DNA from: Stanieria sp. NIES-3757
GTDB taxonomy: Bacteria > Cyanobacteriota > Cyanobacteriia > Cyanobacteriales > Xenococcaceae
Assembly (NCBI GenBank): GCA_002355455.1
Contig: AP017375.1
Coordinates: 2,170,001-2,234,000, forward strand
DNA: 64,000 bases
Direction of reading: 5' to 3'
Part shown: positions 22,152-31,701 of the stretch, in pieces
How positions within the stretch are numbered: position 1 is the stretch's first letter
Layout: the number at the start of each line of letters is the position of its first letter
Made by a program: the position numbers and the translations under genes
The notes under the pieces: model-generated
Database searches by the model: none
Told to the model about the DNA's origin: nothing
The model's input: the letters and a program-made list of their open reading frames with translations, nothing else

Positions 22152-22700
22152 GTTAAAATAGGGAATTTCTAAAGTCTGAAGTCTGAAGAAAAAACTTGAG
22201 ACTTTACACTTTAGACTTTAAACTTATTAGAGACTGACGAGGCGTGGGGGAATTATTTTAATCCTCAATCAAACCTTGACACGTCAGTAGATATCTATCC
22301 AACTGTAAAAGCATTGAATGATTTTGACAAGCACAATTAAACCTGTTGATCAAGTAAATTCAAAATCAACACTGATAATTTTTGATTTTTGACGCATTCG
22401 CTTGGACTCAGGGCATGCTTTTGTACAGACGCGACGGAACTTACAAGGGGAGAGGGCGATCGCAAAATTGAATTCCGCGATTTCCAACCTCTATACTGAA
22501 TTGAATTCAGTCCCCAGCCATTTAAATTTCGTGTTTCGACTACTATCAACTTGACCTAGGAACAACCGGCACGTGCCGTCTCCCGAGTTGAACTGGCGAA
22601 GTACTTGCCACTCAACCAAGAAAGTGAAAGTCAATGACTGATGCAAAAATCTATTGTTGCGCTCTTGAGCAGCAAGTTTAAACAATAATTAGAGAGCAAT
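22152..22700. other. Long leader region upstream of glycogen phosphorylase
   Basis: This 549-bp gap has two parts. The first 75 bp hold AAGTCTGA-AGTCTGA repeats and their complement AGACTTTA. The second (about 22400-22640) is clearly less AT-rich than the surrounding spacers and contains a perfect 12-bp palindrome at 22567-22578 (CGGCACGTGCCG). No protein frame here is convincing; a long 5' UTR or small RNA is possible. Confidence 0.5.
22567..22578. repeat. Perfect 12-bp GC-rich palindrome in the glgP leader
   Basis: CGGCACGTGCCG lies 122 bp upstream of the glgP start. It could be an operator or part of an RNA hairpin; no known regulator is assigned. Confidence 0.45.
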
Positions 22701-25295
22701 ATGGAAATGAATCTCTTTAACAATAAAGATGGTCACTCTGTGGAAAAAACCATCTCAATTCCAGAGTCTACCAATCTTAGCGTGGAAACTAACATCAAGA
22801 TTGAAGACGATCGCACGGGGATGAGTGTAGAAACTCTCAAACGAGCTTTTTCTGATAACTTATTTTATCTGTTGGGTAAAGATGAATCCAACGCTACACT
22901 AAGAGATTATTATGAAGCCTTAGCTTATACTGTCAGAGATAGACTGTTGCATCGCTTTGTTAAAACAGGAAGAACTTACTACGAAGAAAACGTCAAAGTT
23001 GTTTCCTATCTCTCAGCAGAATTTTTGATGGGTCGTCACCTAGAAAATAACTTAGTTAATCTAGGTATATATGAAAAAATGCAACAGGTAGTTTCAGAAT
23101 CTGGTCTAAATTTAGAAGAATTAATTGAACAAGAACCAGATCCAGGTTTAGGAAATGGTGGCTTAGGAAGATTAGCAGCCTGTTTTCTCGATTCTTTAGC
23201 TAGTCTGGAAATGCCTGCCATAGGTTATGGAATTCGCTATGAATTTGGTATCTTTCACCAAGCTTTACGAGATGGTTGGCAAGCAGAAATTCCTGATAAT
23301 TGGTTACTTTATCAAAATCCTTGGGAAATTATCCGTCCCGAAGACACCGTCGAAGTGAAATTAGGCGGACACACTGAAGGCTATCATGACGATAAGGGTC
23401 ACTACCGAGTTTACTGGATTCCCGATCGCATTATCCGAGCGATCCCCTACGATACTCCTGTACCTGGATACCAAACTAATACGGTTAATTCTCTCCGTCT
23501 TTGGAAAGCAGAAGCCAGTGAATCGTTCAACTTTGAAGCTTTTAACGCTGGTAACTATGACTCAGCCGTAGCTGAAAAAATTAGTTCCGAAACAATTTCC
23601 AAAGTACTTTATCCCAATGACAATACTCCCCAAGGGAGAGAATTAAGACTAGCACAACAATACTTCTTTGTCGCTGCTTCCCTCCATGATTTGGTTCGGA
23701 TTCATCTTCATTTACATCCAAATTTATCTAATTTCCACGAACGAGCAGCAATTCAACTCAATGATACCCATCCTGCGATCGCAGTAGCTGAATTGATGCG
23801 CTTGTTTCTTGATGAACATGGTATTGATTGGGATCAAGCTTGGGATATCACCCAAAAAACTCTGGCTTATACCAACCACACTTTGATGCCAGAAGCCTTA
23901 GAAAGATGGTCTGTGAAGCTGTTTGAAAAACTCTTACCCCGACATTTGGAAATTATCTACGAAATTAATCATCGTTTCCTAGAAGATGTTCGTACTTGGT
24001 TTCCTGAAGATGAAAACTTACTAAGCGCACTCTCCATTATTGAAGAAGGAGACGAAAAACAGGTCAGAATGGCAAACTTAGCCTGTGTAGGCGCGCACGC
24101 TATTAATGGTGTAGCAGCACTTCATACCGAACTACTCAAAAAAGATACCCTCAAAACTTTTGCTAGACTTTGGCCAGAAAAATTTATTAACAAAACTAAT
24201 GGGGTTACTCCTCGTCGCTGGATTCTTTTAAGTAATCCGAAATTATCGGAATTAGTAACAGAAAAAATCGGTGATGGCTGGCTGAAAAACTTAAACCAGA
24301 TGCGAAAAATTGAACAATTTCTTGACGATCCCGAATTTTGTCGGCGTTGGCGCGCAATTAAACGAGCAAATAAAGCAAATCTGGCTGCATATATCAAGAA
24401 AACCAGAAATATTGAAGTTAATGTTGATTCGATTTTTGATGTTCAAGTCAAACGTATTCATGAATACAAACGTCAGCATTTAGCTGTCCTTGAAATCATT
24501 ACCCTCTACAATCGCATTAAAATCAATCCTAATATTCAGATTGTTCCTCGTACCTTCATCTTTGGTGGTAAAGCAGCCCCTGGTTACTTTATGGCAAAAT
24601 TGATTATTAAATTGATTAATTCTGTCGCCGAAGTAGTCAATCGCGATCCTGATGTACGTGGTCGTCTTAAAATTGTCTTCTTGCCTAATTTCAACGTTTC
24701 TTTAGGACAAAGAATCTATCCTGCTGCTGACTTATCCGAACAAATTTCTACTGCTGGAAAAGAAGCTTCCGGTACAGGCAATATGAAATTTGCTATGAAT
24801 GGAGCATTAACAATTGGTACTCTGGACGGCGCAAATATTGAAATTCGTGAAGAAGCAGGGGAAGAAAACTTCTTCTTATTTGGTTTAACTGCTGAAGAAG
24901 TATACGAAATGAAAGCTCAAGGTTATGAACCAATGGATTATTACCAAAACAATCGCGAACTAAGAGCTGTAATAAATCGTATTTCTAGAGGAGATTTTAG
25001 TCACGGAGATACTAAACTGTTTAAACCAATCATCGATGCTCTTTTGTATCATGACCCCTATATGTTGTTGGCAGACTATCAAGCTTATGTAGATTGTCAA
25101 GACCGAGTTAGCAAAGCTTATCAAGATCAAGATAAGTGGACGCGGATGTCGATTTTAAACTCTGCCAGAATGGGTAAATTTTCTTCAGACCGGACTATTC
25201 AAGAATATTGTGATGAAATTTGGGGATTACAACCAGTTTCCATCGATCTTGAAGCTTACAGTCAACCAAAATCTGCTATTCACGCTGTTTCTTAA
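22701..25295 (+). CDS. glgP: Glycogen (alpha-glucan) phosphorylase
   Basis: This 864-residue enzyme removes glucose from glycogen as glucose 1-phosphate using PLP and orthophosphate. Seen: YLSAEFLMGRHLENNL near 102, EQEPDPGLGNGGLGRLAACF near 145, GYGIRYEFGIFHQ near 176, AIQLNDTHPAIAVAELMR near 350, NKTNGVTPRRW near 495, VKRIHEYKRQHL near 583, and the PLP-Lys block EASGTGNMKFAMNGALTIG near 690. These fit family GT35 throughout. The ATG at 22701 is followed two codons later by another ATG, so the start may be at 22707. The product feeds Pgm. A terminator follows. Confidence 0.96.
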   Translation: MEMNLFNNKDGHSVEKTISIPESTNLSVETNIKIEDDRTGMSVETLKRAFSDNLFYLLGKDESNATLRDYYEALAYTVRDRLLHRFVKTGRTYYEENVKVVSYLSAEFLMGRHLENNLVNLGIYEKMQQVVSESGLNLEELIEQEPDPGLGNGGLGRLAACFLDSLASLEMPAIGYGIRYEFGIFHQALRDGWQAEIPDNWLLYQNPWEIIRPEDTVEVKLGGHTEGYHDDKGHYRVYWIPDRIIRAIPYDTPVPGYQTNTVNSLRLWKAEASESFNFEAFNAGNYDSAVAEKISSETISKVLYPNDNTPQGRELRLAQQYFFVAASLHDLVRIHLHLHPNLSNFHERAAIQLNDTHPAIAVAELMRLFLDEHGIDWDQAWDITQKTLAYTNHTLMPEALERWSVKLFEKLLPRHLEIIYEINHRFLEDVRTWFPEDENLLSALSIIEEGDEKQVRMANLACVGAHAINGVAALHTELLKKDTLKTFARLWPEKFINKTNGVTPRRWILLSNPKLSELVTEKIGDGWLKNLNQMRKIEQFLDDPEFCRRWRAIKRANKANLAAYIKKTRNIEVNVDSIFDVQVKRIHEYKRQHLAVLEIITLYNRIKINPNIQIVPRTFIFGGKAAPGYFMAKLIIKLINSVAEVVNRDPDVRGRLKIVFLPNFNVSLGQRIYPAADLSEQISTAGKEASGTGNMKFAMNGALTIGTLDGANIEIREEAGEENFFLFGLTAEEVYEMKAQGYEPMDYYQNNRELRAVINRISRGDFSHGDTKLFKPIIDALLYHDPYMLLADYQAYVDCQDRVSKAYQDQDKWTRMSILNSARMGKFSSDRTIQEYCDEIWGLQPVSIDLEAYSQPKSAIHAVS

Positions 25296-25329
25296 ATAAA
25301 ATAATCAGAAACAATCAATATTTTATTTT

Positions 25330-25362
25330 AGGGATGTTGTGAGTAATATCCCTATTTTTTTT
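25330..25362 (+). terminator. Rho-independent terminator of glgP
   Basis: A stem of about nine pairs, AGGGATGTT/AATATCCCT (one G-T pair), is followed by TA and eight T. It is 34 bp past the glgP stop. Confidence 0.8.
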
Positions 25363-25466
25363 GATTGAGTAGTATAGCAACCGAATCTGTGTGTCCTAAT
25401 TGAAAAGCGTACTGCTATATCAAGCTAAAATGCGAGACCGCTTGAGTCAATTATTTTTTTTTACTT

Positions 25467-25922
25467 TTATCTAGCTTCACAATAATTATTAATGCCAGAA
25501 CTTAATTTTTTTTCCCATTCTCCAGCTAATTTAACATCTGCTTGAGCAGCTTGAACAGCTTCCAAATTTTTACTTTCTCTTGCTTTAACTATACTGTAAG
25601 TTGCTTCCGAATTAGTCCGATAAACTTTCACTAAATCCGATAAATAACTCAGAAGTTGAGGGTCTTTAATCGGCAAAGCTTCCATTTTTTCGGCTGCTTG
25701 TGTCATTATTTCAGCAGCATTTAACCAACTTTTTATTTCATTATTTTCTACTGATTTATTAGCAGTAATTTTTTTTGTTTCACTAGCTACACTATTGGCA
25801 AGAGTAATTATTTGTTTGCATTGAACGTACTTATTTTCTTCACAACTACTTAAAAGAAAGTTAATACCAAAAATAAATCCAATTAATAAATAATTATTGT
25901 CAGAAATATTTGTCAATTTCAT
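25467..25922 (-). CDS. Putative lipoprotein, alpha-helical
   Basis: This 151-residue protein has a hydrophobic N-terminus (NYLLIGFIFGINFLLSSC) that ends in a good lipobox, LLSS-C, giving a Cys at position 27 for lipid attachment, so it is probably membrane-anchored in the periplasm. The rest is predicted helical and charged (AAEIMTQAAEKMEALP, then AVQAAQADVKLAGEWEKKL), with a Cys near position 35 and one close to the C-terminus that could form a disulfide. I do not recognise a family. It is convergent with glgP and about 130 bp upstream of galE on the same strand. Confidence 0.75.
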   Translation of the reverse strand: MKLTNISDNNYLLIGFIFGINFLLSSCEENKYVQCKQIITLANSVASETKKITANKSVENNEIKSWLNAAEIMTQAAEKMEALPIKDPQLLSYLSDLVKVYRTNSEATYSIVKARESKNLEAVQAAQADVKLAGEWEKKLSSGINNYCEAR

Positions 25923-26056
25923 ATTCTCTAAATATCTTAATTACAGATATTTAAAAATGAATAACAATCAAGTTAAAAATTAAAAAATTACTTGATGATT
26001 ATCTTTGCTAAATTTTAACTACCCGTTTATTTTTTAAGAGTTTTCTTAATTATTAT

Positions 26057-27055
26057 TTATCGATGCCGTTGTTGATGCCATTGCCATGCATCTTTAATAA
26101 TACGTTGTAAATCTGGATATTGAGGATTCCAACCCAGGATACGCCTCGCTTTATCACTACTTCCCACCAAAATTGGTGCATCTCCAGCACGTCTTTCTGC
26201 TTCTACCGCTGGAATATCAAGTCCTGTAATTTGCTTGGCAGTTTCAATGACTTCCTTAACAGAAAAACCATTACCATTACCCAAATTAAATACTTCGCTT
26301 TCTCCTCCTTCTAGTAAATATTTCAGTCCCAAAACATGAGCATCCGCTAAATCACTAACGTGAATATAATCTCTTACGGCTGTGCCATCAGGTGTATCAT
26401 AATCTGTGCCAAAAATATAAAGATTTTCCCTTTTTCCTAAAGCAGTTAACAAAGCTAAGGGAATCAAGTGGGTTTCAGGTTGATGATCTTCACCTAAACA
26501 ACCACTTGGATCTGCTCCTGAAGCATTAAAATAGCGAAAAGCTACGGACTTCAGACCATCAGCCTCATCAAAATCCGCTAAGATGCGCTCTACCATATCC
26601 TTACTTGCAGCATAGGGACTTAAAGGATTGTGGGGATGTTGTTCTGTCATCGGAATTTCTTGAGGCATCCCGTATACTGCACAAGTAGAAGAAAAAACAA
26701 ACTTATTGACTCCTGCTGCAATCATTGCCTCTAGTAGATTGAGAGTACTAGAAACATTATTACGATAATAGTCACCTGGTTGTTTGACTGATTCTCCTAC
26801 CGCAATATAAGCTGCAAAGTGCATCACGGCAGCAATGTTATGAGTAGCAAAAAGTCGATCTAATAAATTGCGATCGCTTGTATCGCCTACAATCAACTCA
26901 ACTTTAACTACATCGTCAATTAATTCTCGATGTCCGTAAGACAAATTGTCTAGGACAACTACGTCATAACCAGCTTGTTTAAGAGCTAAAGCTGCGTGAG
27001 AACCGATATAACCTGCACCGCCCGTTACTAAAATAGTAGGTTGATAAGGTGACAC
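26057..27055 (-). CDS. galE: UDP-glucose 4-epimerase
   Basis: This 332-residue extended SDR enzyme interconverts UDP-glucose and UDP-galactose, giving precursors for lipopolysaccharide and exopolysaccharide. Seen: NAD-binding TGGAGYIGSHAALAL at 11-25, VVLDNLSYGHRE at 33-44, VMHFAAYIAVGES near 78, the catalytic Ser/Thr in FSSTCAVYG and the YxxxK pair in YAASKDMVE near 148, FRYFNASGADP, and GTDYDTPDGTAVRDYIHVSD near 220. All are standard for GalE. It lies 61 bp upstream of nothing recognisable as an operon partner except the polyprenyl synthase gene that precedes it on the same strand. Confidence 0.93.
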   Translation of the reverse strand: MSPYQPTILVTGGAGYIGSHAALALKQAGYDVVVLDNLSYGHRELIDDVVKVELIVGDTSDRNLLDRLFATHNIAAVMHFAAYIAVGESVKQPGDYYRNNVSSTLNLLEAMIAAGVNKFVFSSTCAVYGMPQEIPMTEQHPHNPLSPYAASKDMVERILADFDEADGLKSVAFRYFNASGADPSGCLGEDHQPETHLIPLALLTALGKRENLYIFGTDYDTPDGTAVRDYIHVSDLADAHVLGLKYLLEGGESEVFNLGNGNGFSVKEVIETAKQITGLDIPAVEAERRAGDAPILVGSSDKARRILGWNPQYPDLQRIIKDAWQWHQQRHR

Positions 27056-27116
27056 CTAAACTCCTTTAACTATTGCTTGAAGTTAACCAATAAATAATAA
27101 ATCGATTTAGTCAGTC

Positions 27117-28088
27117 TTAGTATAAACGGCTAAGGACATAATCGGTAAGGTCTTTCAAGGCTTGAGTAGAAGGAGAGGGAGTCAGACAAGTTATACTTTG
27201 CAGAGCCATCTGAGCATGATAAGTAGCTAATTGTCTAGTTCGCTCAATACTTTCACTTTCCCTAATGATAGTTAAGGCTTTTTCTAAATCTCCTTCTTCA
27301 CTAAATTCTCGCTCAATTAAAGTTTCTAAATAAGGTTTTTCTTCAAGTGCGTATAAAACTGGAGCAGTTAAATTACCACTGGCTAAATCAGAACCAGCTG
27401 GTTTACCTAAAACTTCTGTTGAACCAGTAAAATCCAAAATATCATCTACGATTTGAAAGGCTAATCCCAAATAACGACCATAATTATACAAAGAATCAGC
27501 TACTTCAGGAGCAACTTCGCTTAACAAACCAGCAGCTTTGGCACTATTGGCAATTAAAGAAGCAGTTTTATAATAACTTTTTTCTAAGTATTGTTCTATT
27601 GATAAATCGCTATTATATCTACTTAATCCCTGTAAAATCTCTCCTTCGGCAAAATCTCTAATGACCTCTGAGAGGAGTTTGACAACTTCTAGATTATCTA
27701 GATTGGCTAAATACCAAGAAGATTGAGCAAACAAAAAGTCTCCAGCTAAAACTGCAATTCGATTGTCAAATAAACTATTAACCGTAGGAACATTACGACG
27801 CAAATCGGCTTCATCGACTACATCATCATGAACCAAACTTGCTGTATGAATCATCTCCGTAATTTCTGCTAGGCGACGATGACGAGGAGTAATTTCTCGT
27901 TCTAACATGGTTGCCCGTGAAACTAACAAGACTACCGCTGGTCTAACTCGCTTGCCTCCAGCAGAAAATAAATGTTCTGCTGCTGCACCCAAAATCGGAT
28001 GACGCGCACCAATTAGTTTTTTTAGGTTATCTGTCAAGATACAAAGATCTGGATCAACAGGAGTAAATAAAGAAGTTGTTGATATCAT
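27117..28088 (-). CDS. sds: All-trans polyprenyl (probably solanesyl) diphosphate synthase
   Basis: This 323-residue trans-prenyltransferase adds isopentenyl units to make the side chain of plastoquinone. Seen: GGKRVRPAVV at about 44-53, the first Asp-rich motif HDDVVDEADLRR at 87-98, GDFLFAQSSWYLA near 117, KTASLIANSAKAAG near 173 and the second Asp-rich motif FQIVDDILDFTG near 212. The absence of bulky residues just before the first motif is in line with a long product, but chain length is not readable with certainty; a geranylgeranyl synthase is less likely since CrtE enzymes are shorter and differ in the chain-length region. It is about 60 bp upstream of galE. Confidence 0.88.
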   Translation of the reverse strand: MISTTSLFTPVDPDLCILTDNLKKLIGARHPILGAAAEHLFSAGGKRVRPAVVLLVSRATMLEREITPRHRRLAEITEMIHTASLVHDDVVDEADLRRNVPTVNSLFDNRIAVLAGDFLFAQSSWYLANLDNLEVVKLLSEVIRDFAEGEILQGLSRYNSDLSIEQYLEKSYYKTASLIANSAKAAGLLSEVAPEVADSLYNYGRYLGLAFQIVDDILDFTGSTEVLGKPAGSDLASGNLTAPVLYALEEKPYLETLIEREFSEEGDLEKALTIIRESESIERTRQLATYHAQMALQSITCLTPSPSTQALKDLTDYVLSRLY

Positions 28089-28673
28089 TGCTGAGCCAAA
28101 TTTGGCAATATAGTTAAGAAAGTTTACATAATCCTGTACTTATTTTAAGATAACCTCAGCTAAGAGCAAACTTTTGTTTTCTTTTTTGCTTTAAATGTAG
28201 ATTGGAAAATATTGTTATAACTATACTTGATCGGTTTAATATTTTTAATTCTTGTGTTATCTTGAATTATAGAAGTTTTAAGAAAATAGTAATAGTAAGG
28301 TAACTATACGTAAGTAATTCTGAGTACCTGATAGAAGCAGCAAGTAAAATTCAAAAATTATTACTCGCTAGCATGTGGTTGATCAGACTATTTTCGTTAG
28401 TGGTTCTCTTGGCTAATTTTTTGCCAGCAGAATTATCACTGTGAAGTTACCAGACTGGTTTACTCCTAGACTTAAAAGTCTAAAGCGAATTAAAAAATCA
28501 ACAACGGGTGTGAGAAAGAAGTAGTAATTACGTTGAGTTAATTACTAAGTGTAGGCATTGGTAACCGAAATTATAGCTAAAGTTACTGATGTTCAATCAT
28601 TTCAATCATTGTGTGCCTATTTTTAATTGCCTGAAATTGTTAACCATCTAGCTTCAACCAGTTGTCTTCCCCC
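28089..28673. other. Intergenic region upstream of a small membrane protein gene
   Basis: About 585 bp, AT-rich. Two very short frames, ATG 28373-28444 (23 codons) and GTG 28441-28524 (27 codons, start overlapping the previous stop), are present but have no ribosome-binding site, so I do not call them. Confidence 0.45.
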
Positions 28674-28817
28674 ATGAATTACGGAGAACTCCCTGTACTA
28701 ATTACCTGCCTTGCTGCAATCTATCTTATGAGTGTTTATGGCTTGCTCAAACTAGCCGAATTATTACTCAAAAGCGATCGCTCTTCTCCTGAAGAAGTGG
28801 GAAAAGCTAATAATTAA
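28674..28817 (+). CDS. Small single-pass membrane protein, 47 residues
   Basis: This short gene runs from ATG 28674 to TAA 28817. The product begins NYGELPVLITCLAAIYLMSV and continues through YGLLKLAELLL, a single membrane helix of about 22-25 residues, followed by a polar tail with a HIP1 site in its DNA (KSDRSSPEEVGKANN). Size and layout are like the small subunits of photosynthetic and NDH-1 complexes of cyanobacteria, but I do not recognise it as a specific Psa, Psb, Pet or Ndh subunit. It is convergent with murI, 32 bp away. Support: clean frame, sensible amino acid pattern and polar C-tail; no strong Shine-Dalgarno. Confidence 0.65.
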   Translation: MNYGELPVLITCLAAIYLMSVYGLLKLAELLLKSDRSSPEEVGKANN

Positions 28818-28849
28818 CGTAAGTTATTAATTGTTTGATGAGATTAATC

Positions 28850-29686
28850 TCATTCTATTGGTTTAAGAGTCATCGATGATAGAGATGACTCTTTTAAATA
28901 AACTTTGTCTACTTGAGGATAATAACCTAACCACTGTCGAGACAAATTAGCAAATTGTTTGGGAGAGCCACTAACGCAAAAACGGGTAGGTAAAGGCAAC
29001 TGATTATTTTTTAATCCCATCAAAGCTAGTTCTTTTTCCGCAGCAATTACAATATGTTCTGCTGGATCGACTATTTTAATTGTGCTAGGAATAATAGACC
29101 GAATAATTCCATCTAAATGTCGATAATGAGTACAGCCGTATACTAAAGTATCAATTTGTTTATGTAACAAAGGTTGTAAATATCTTTGGGCTACTTGTCT
29201 TGTATAAGAAGAATAAATACGGTTTTGTTCAATTAGAGGCACAAATTCTGGACATCCTACTTGCCATACCTGTGCTGTTTGGTCGATTTCTTGAATGGCT
29301 TGACGATAAGCGTTACTAGCAGCAGTTGCCAGAGTAGCAATGACACCAATATTTTTTCCCTGTTGAACGGAGGCCCTGGCTCCAGGTAAAATTAAACCTA
29401 AGATGGGTATATTGTATTCTTCTCTTACTATTTCTAGCGCAAGAGCAGAACTGGTGTTACAAGCCATAATAATCATTTTTACGCCTTGAGTTGACATCCA
29501 ATCGAGAATGTCTCGGACAAATTGTAAAATTTCTTCTGGTGAGCGATTACCGTAAGGAAGTCTAGCTGTATCTGCAAAATAAAGAATTGATTCTTGTGGC
29601 ATTTGTCGATAAATTTCTCTTAAAACTGTAAGACCACCGACACCACTATCGAACAAACCAATACGTAGACTTGAAGATTCTAACAT
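28850..29686 (-). CDS. murI: Glutamate racemase
   Basis: This 278-residue enzyme converts L- to D-glutamate for peptidoglycan. Seen: IGLFDSGVGGLTVLRE at 9-24, ADTARLPYGNRSPEEI near 38-53, the first catalytic Cys in IIMACNTSSALALE near 75, GLILPGARAS near 98, and the second catalytic Cys in TLVYGCTHYRHLDGII near 185. Both Cys are present, so it should be active. It sits 84 bp downstream of the cell-wall amidase gene on the same strand, a sensible functional pairing in peptidoglycan metabolism. Confidence 0.95.
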   Translation of the reverse strand: MLESSSLRIGLFDSGVGGLTVLREIYRQMPQESILYFADTARLPYGNRSPEEILQFVRDILDWMSTQGVKMIIMACNTSSALALEIVREEYNIPILGLILPGARASVQQGKNIGVIATLATAASNAYRQAIQEIDQTAQVWQVGCPEFVPLIEQNRIYSSYTRQVAQRYLQPLLHKQIDTLVYGCTHYRHLDGIIRSIIPSTIKIVDPAEHIVIAAEKELALMGLKNNQLPLPTRFCVSGSPKQFANLSRQWLGYYPQVDKVYLKESSLSSMTLKPIE

Positions 29687-29769
29687 TGATTGTAATTAAA
29701 AAAGATATTAAGTTGATGAGTGAAAATTGAAGGAAAGTATATAACATTCATTAACTACAGTAAATCTAC

Positions 29770-31701
29770 TTATAGTTTGTTTTGTTTAAGATACTCGATA
29801 ATGCCTCTAGCGATCGCTTGCGCCATTTGACTACGATGATTGGGGTCACGAAGACGAGGAGCATCTATTGCGCCAGTAACAAAACCGACTTCTACTAAAA
29901 CCGCAGGCATAGCAGAATGTCTTAACACATAGAATCTAGCTCTCCGAATCCCGCGATCGCTAATATTAACACTATTTAAAATACTCCAATGAATTACTTC
30001 TGCTAAACGACGACCACTTTCATAGTAGTAAGTTTCTAATCCATTAACATCGGGACGACTAAGGTTGATCGCATTAGCATGAATACTAACAAATAAATCT
30101 GCTTTGATTTTATTGGCGTAATCTGTTCTACCTTGAAGACTAATAAAATAATCGCTATCTCTAGTGAGTTTAACTTCTACCCCTTGTTCTTTAAGAATTT
30201 CAGCAACTTCTAGAGAAATAGGTAAAACGATATGTTTTTCCTGTAAACTACCAATTCCAATTGTGCCTGGGTCTTGTCCTCCATGTCCAGCATCAATAAC
30301 TACTAGTGGTTTATCGTAAGCAATTGGTGCACTAGGTAAAGGACGAGCTTGAAGTGTGGGAGTTAGAGCTGGTTGTGCTTGAGGTACATCTATAGTAATA
30401 GTTTGCTCAGGAGGAAATAGAGGAGCATCCTTTGGTGGCGGTGGAGCTAAACCTCTTTGAATAGGTAAGGCTACTAAATTATTTTCTGGTTGATTAATTT
30501 CTCCTAAACGAATTCCTAATTTAGTAGTAACGAGAATTACAACACCAGAACTTTCTTGGCGAACAACTAGCTCAGATACAGGACTATCAGCTTGTAATTG
30601 AGGCCCATCAAAAGGTTCTGCTAAGAAAGCATTATCAATCCTAATCTCATAAATGCCATTGCTGGTTTGTTGAGTTGTAGCTGTGACATTTTGATTAGCA
30701 TTAATTAAAAGTTGACTATCTCCATCAGTAAGGTCTACGGCGTTAATGATTGTTTTACCCACAGATAATGCAGTGGGAATTCTTTCACTACTACCAATAG
30801 CAGAAGAAACTCCGCCTCTAGGTACTAGAATTAAGCCTCTAATTCGACTAAAAGTAGCTAGCCAATCTGAACTATCTTCGCCCACTTTCAGACTAATTCT
30901 CGCTTGAGGGGGAGAAGTTGAAGTTTGAGTGAATTCTATCGAGCTTACTCCGTATTGATTAACTGCTACTGCTTGAGAAGCCAAATCTTGCGGTAAGATA
31001 ATACCTTCTAAGTCAAAATTAATCGCATCGCGATCGCGACTTTTTTGAATATCATAGTTTCTATTACCATCAATCCCAATAAAAAATCCATTGCGCGTCG
31101 CTGTTACATAAGAAGAATCAGCAACAGAAGTAACGTGGTTAACAGTAGCTGAAGGAGTATCGGCTACAGGGGTAACTTGCCTGATAGTAGTTGAAGAGGT
31201 ATCAGATACAGGAGTAATTCGCCTGGTAGAAGTTGGAATAGTATTTGACGTGATAGAAGGAATATCAATTGACTGCCCTTGACTCGATAAACGACTAACC
31301 CTAGATAGAGGTTCAATTCTCGGACTAGGAAAATCTACTGTCCATTGTGTGGCAGACAATCCCCGAAATTTAACTTCTTGAGGATCGATAGTATATCCAG
31401 GAGCTAATTCTATTACAATACGAGTAGTATCTTGATCAAATTGTCCTACGCGGAGGCTTCTGATGGTACCACTATATTGTTCTTTAACAGTTTGACTTCC
31501 TAGTGCAGTTTGAGGAAGATCAATAACTAAACGACTAGGATTAGCAAGTAACTGTGCTTTTGGTTGTATAGCTTCATCAGTAATAAATACTAAATGATTT
31601 TCGTCTGCTTGAAATTCCCAAGACAATAATTTTCCCGCTTTTGCGGGGGAACAAAAGAGGAAAATACTTAAACAACTCAGTGCTAGCCAGTGAAATCTCA
31701 C
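29770..31701 (-). CDS. amiC: N-acetylmuramoyl-L-alanine amidase with AMIN domains
   Basis: This 643-residue periplasmic enzyme cuts the amide bond between MurNAc and the stem peptide, and is needed in cyanobacteria for cell separation or communication. Seen: signal peptide (1-22); an AMIN domain at about 26-125 with NPSRLVIDLPQTAL; a low-complexity linker with three repeats (157-198); a second and probably third AMIN-like region (about 205-300, 320-405); a Pro-rich linker; then Amidase_3 from about 465 with Zn ligands in VVIDAGHGGQDPG, the Glu in LQEKHIVLP, SIHANAI, and the catalytic Glu in VLVEVGFVTG. AMIN domains target amidases to the septum. murI follows. Confidence 0.92.
   Translation of the reverse strand: MRFHWLALSCLSIFLFCSPAKAGKLLSWEFQADENHLVFITDEAIQPKAQLLANPSRLVIDLPQTALGSQTVKEQYSGTIRSLRVGQFDQDTTRIVIELAPGYTIDPQEVKFRGLSATQWTVDFPSPRIEPLSRVSRLSSQGQSIDIPSITSNTIPTSTRRITPVSDTSSTTIRQVTPVADTPSATVNHVTSVADSSYVTATRNGFFIGIDGNRNYDIQKSRDRDAINFDLEGIILPQDLASQAVAVNQYGVSSIEFTQTSTSPPQARISLKVGEDSSDWLATFSRIRGLILVPRGGVSSAIGSSERIPTALSVGKTIINAVDLTDGDSQLLINANQNVTATTQQTSNGIYEIRIDNAFLAEPFDGPQLQADSPVSELVVRQESSGVVILVTTKLGIRLGEINQPENNLVALPIQRGLAPPPPKDAPLFPPEQTITIDVPQAQPALTPTLQARPLPSAPIAYDKPLVVIDAGHGGQDPGTIGIGSLQEKHIVLPISLEVAEILKEQGVEVKLTRDSDYFISLQGRTDYANKIKADLFVSIHANAINLSRPDVNGLETYYYESGRRLAEVIHWSILNSVNISDRGIRRARFYVLRHSAMPAVLVEVGFVTGAIDAPRLRDPNHRSQMAQAIARGIIEYLKQNKL

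Noticed and set aside
22337-22685. Two overlapping minus-strand frames of 64-70 codons in the glgP leader
   Set aside because: Neither has a plausible start context or recognisable motif. They arise because the stretch is less AT-rich and has fewer stops.
28373-28524. Two very short coupled frames (23 and 27 codons; GTG overlapping the previous stop)
   Set aside because: The overlap is suggestive, but there is no ribosome-binding site and no known sequence; too short to support.
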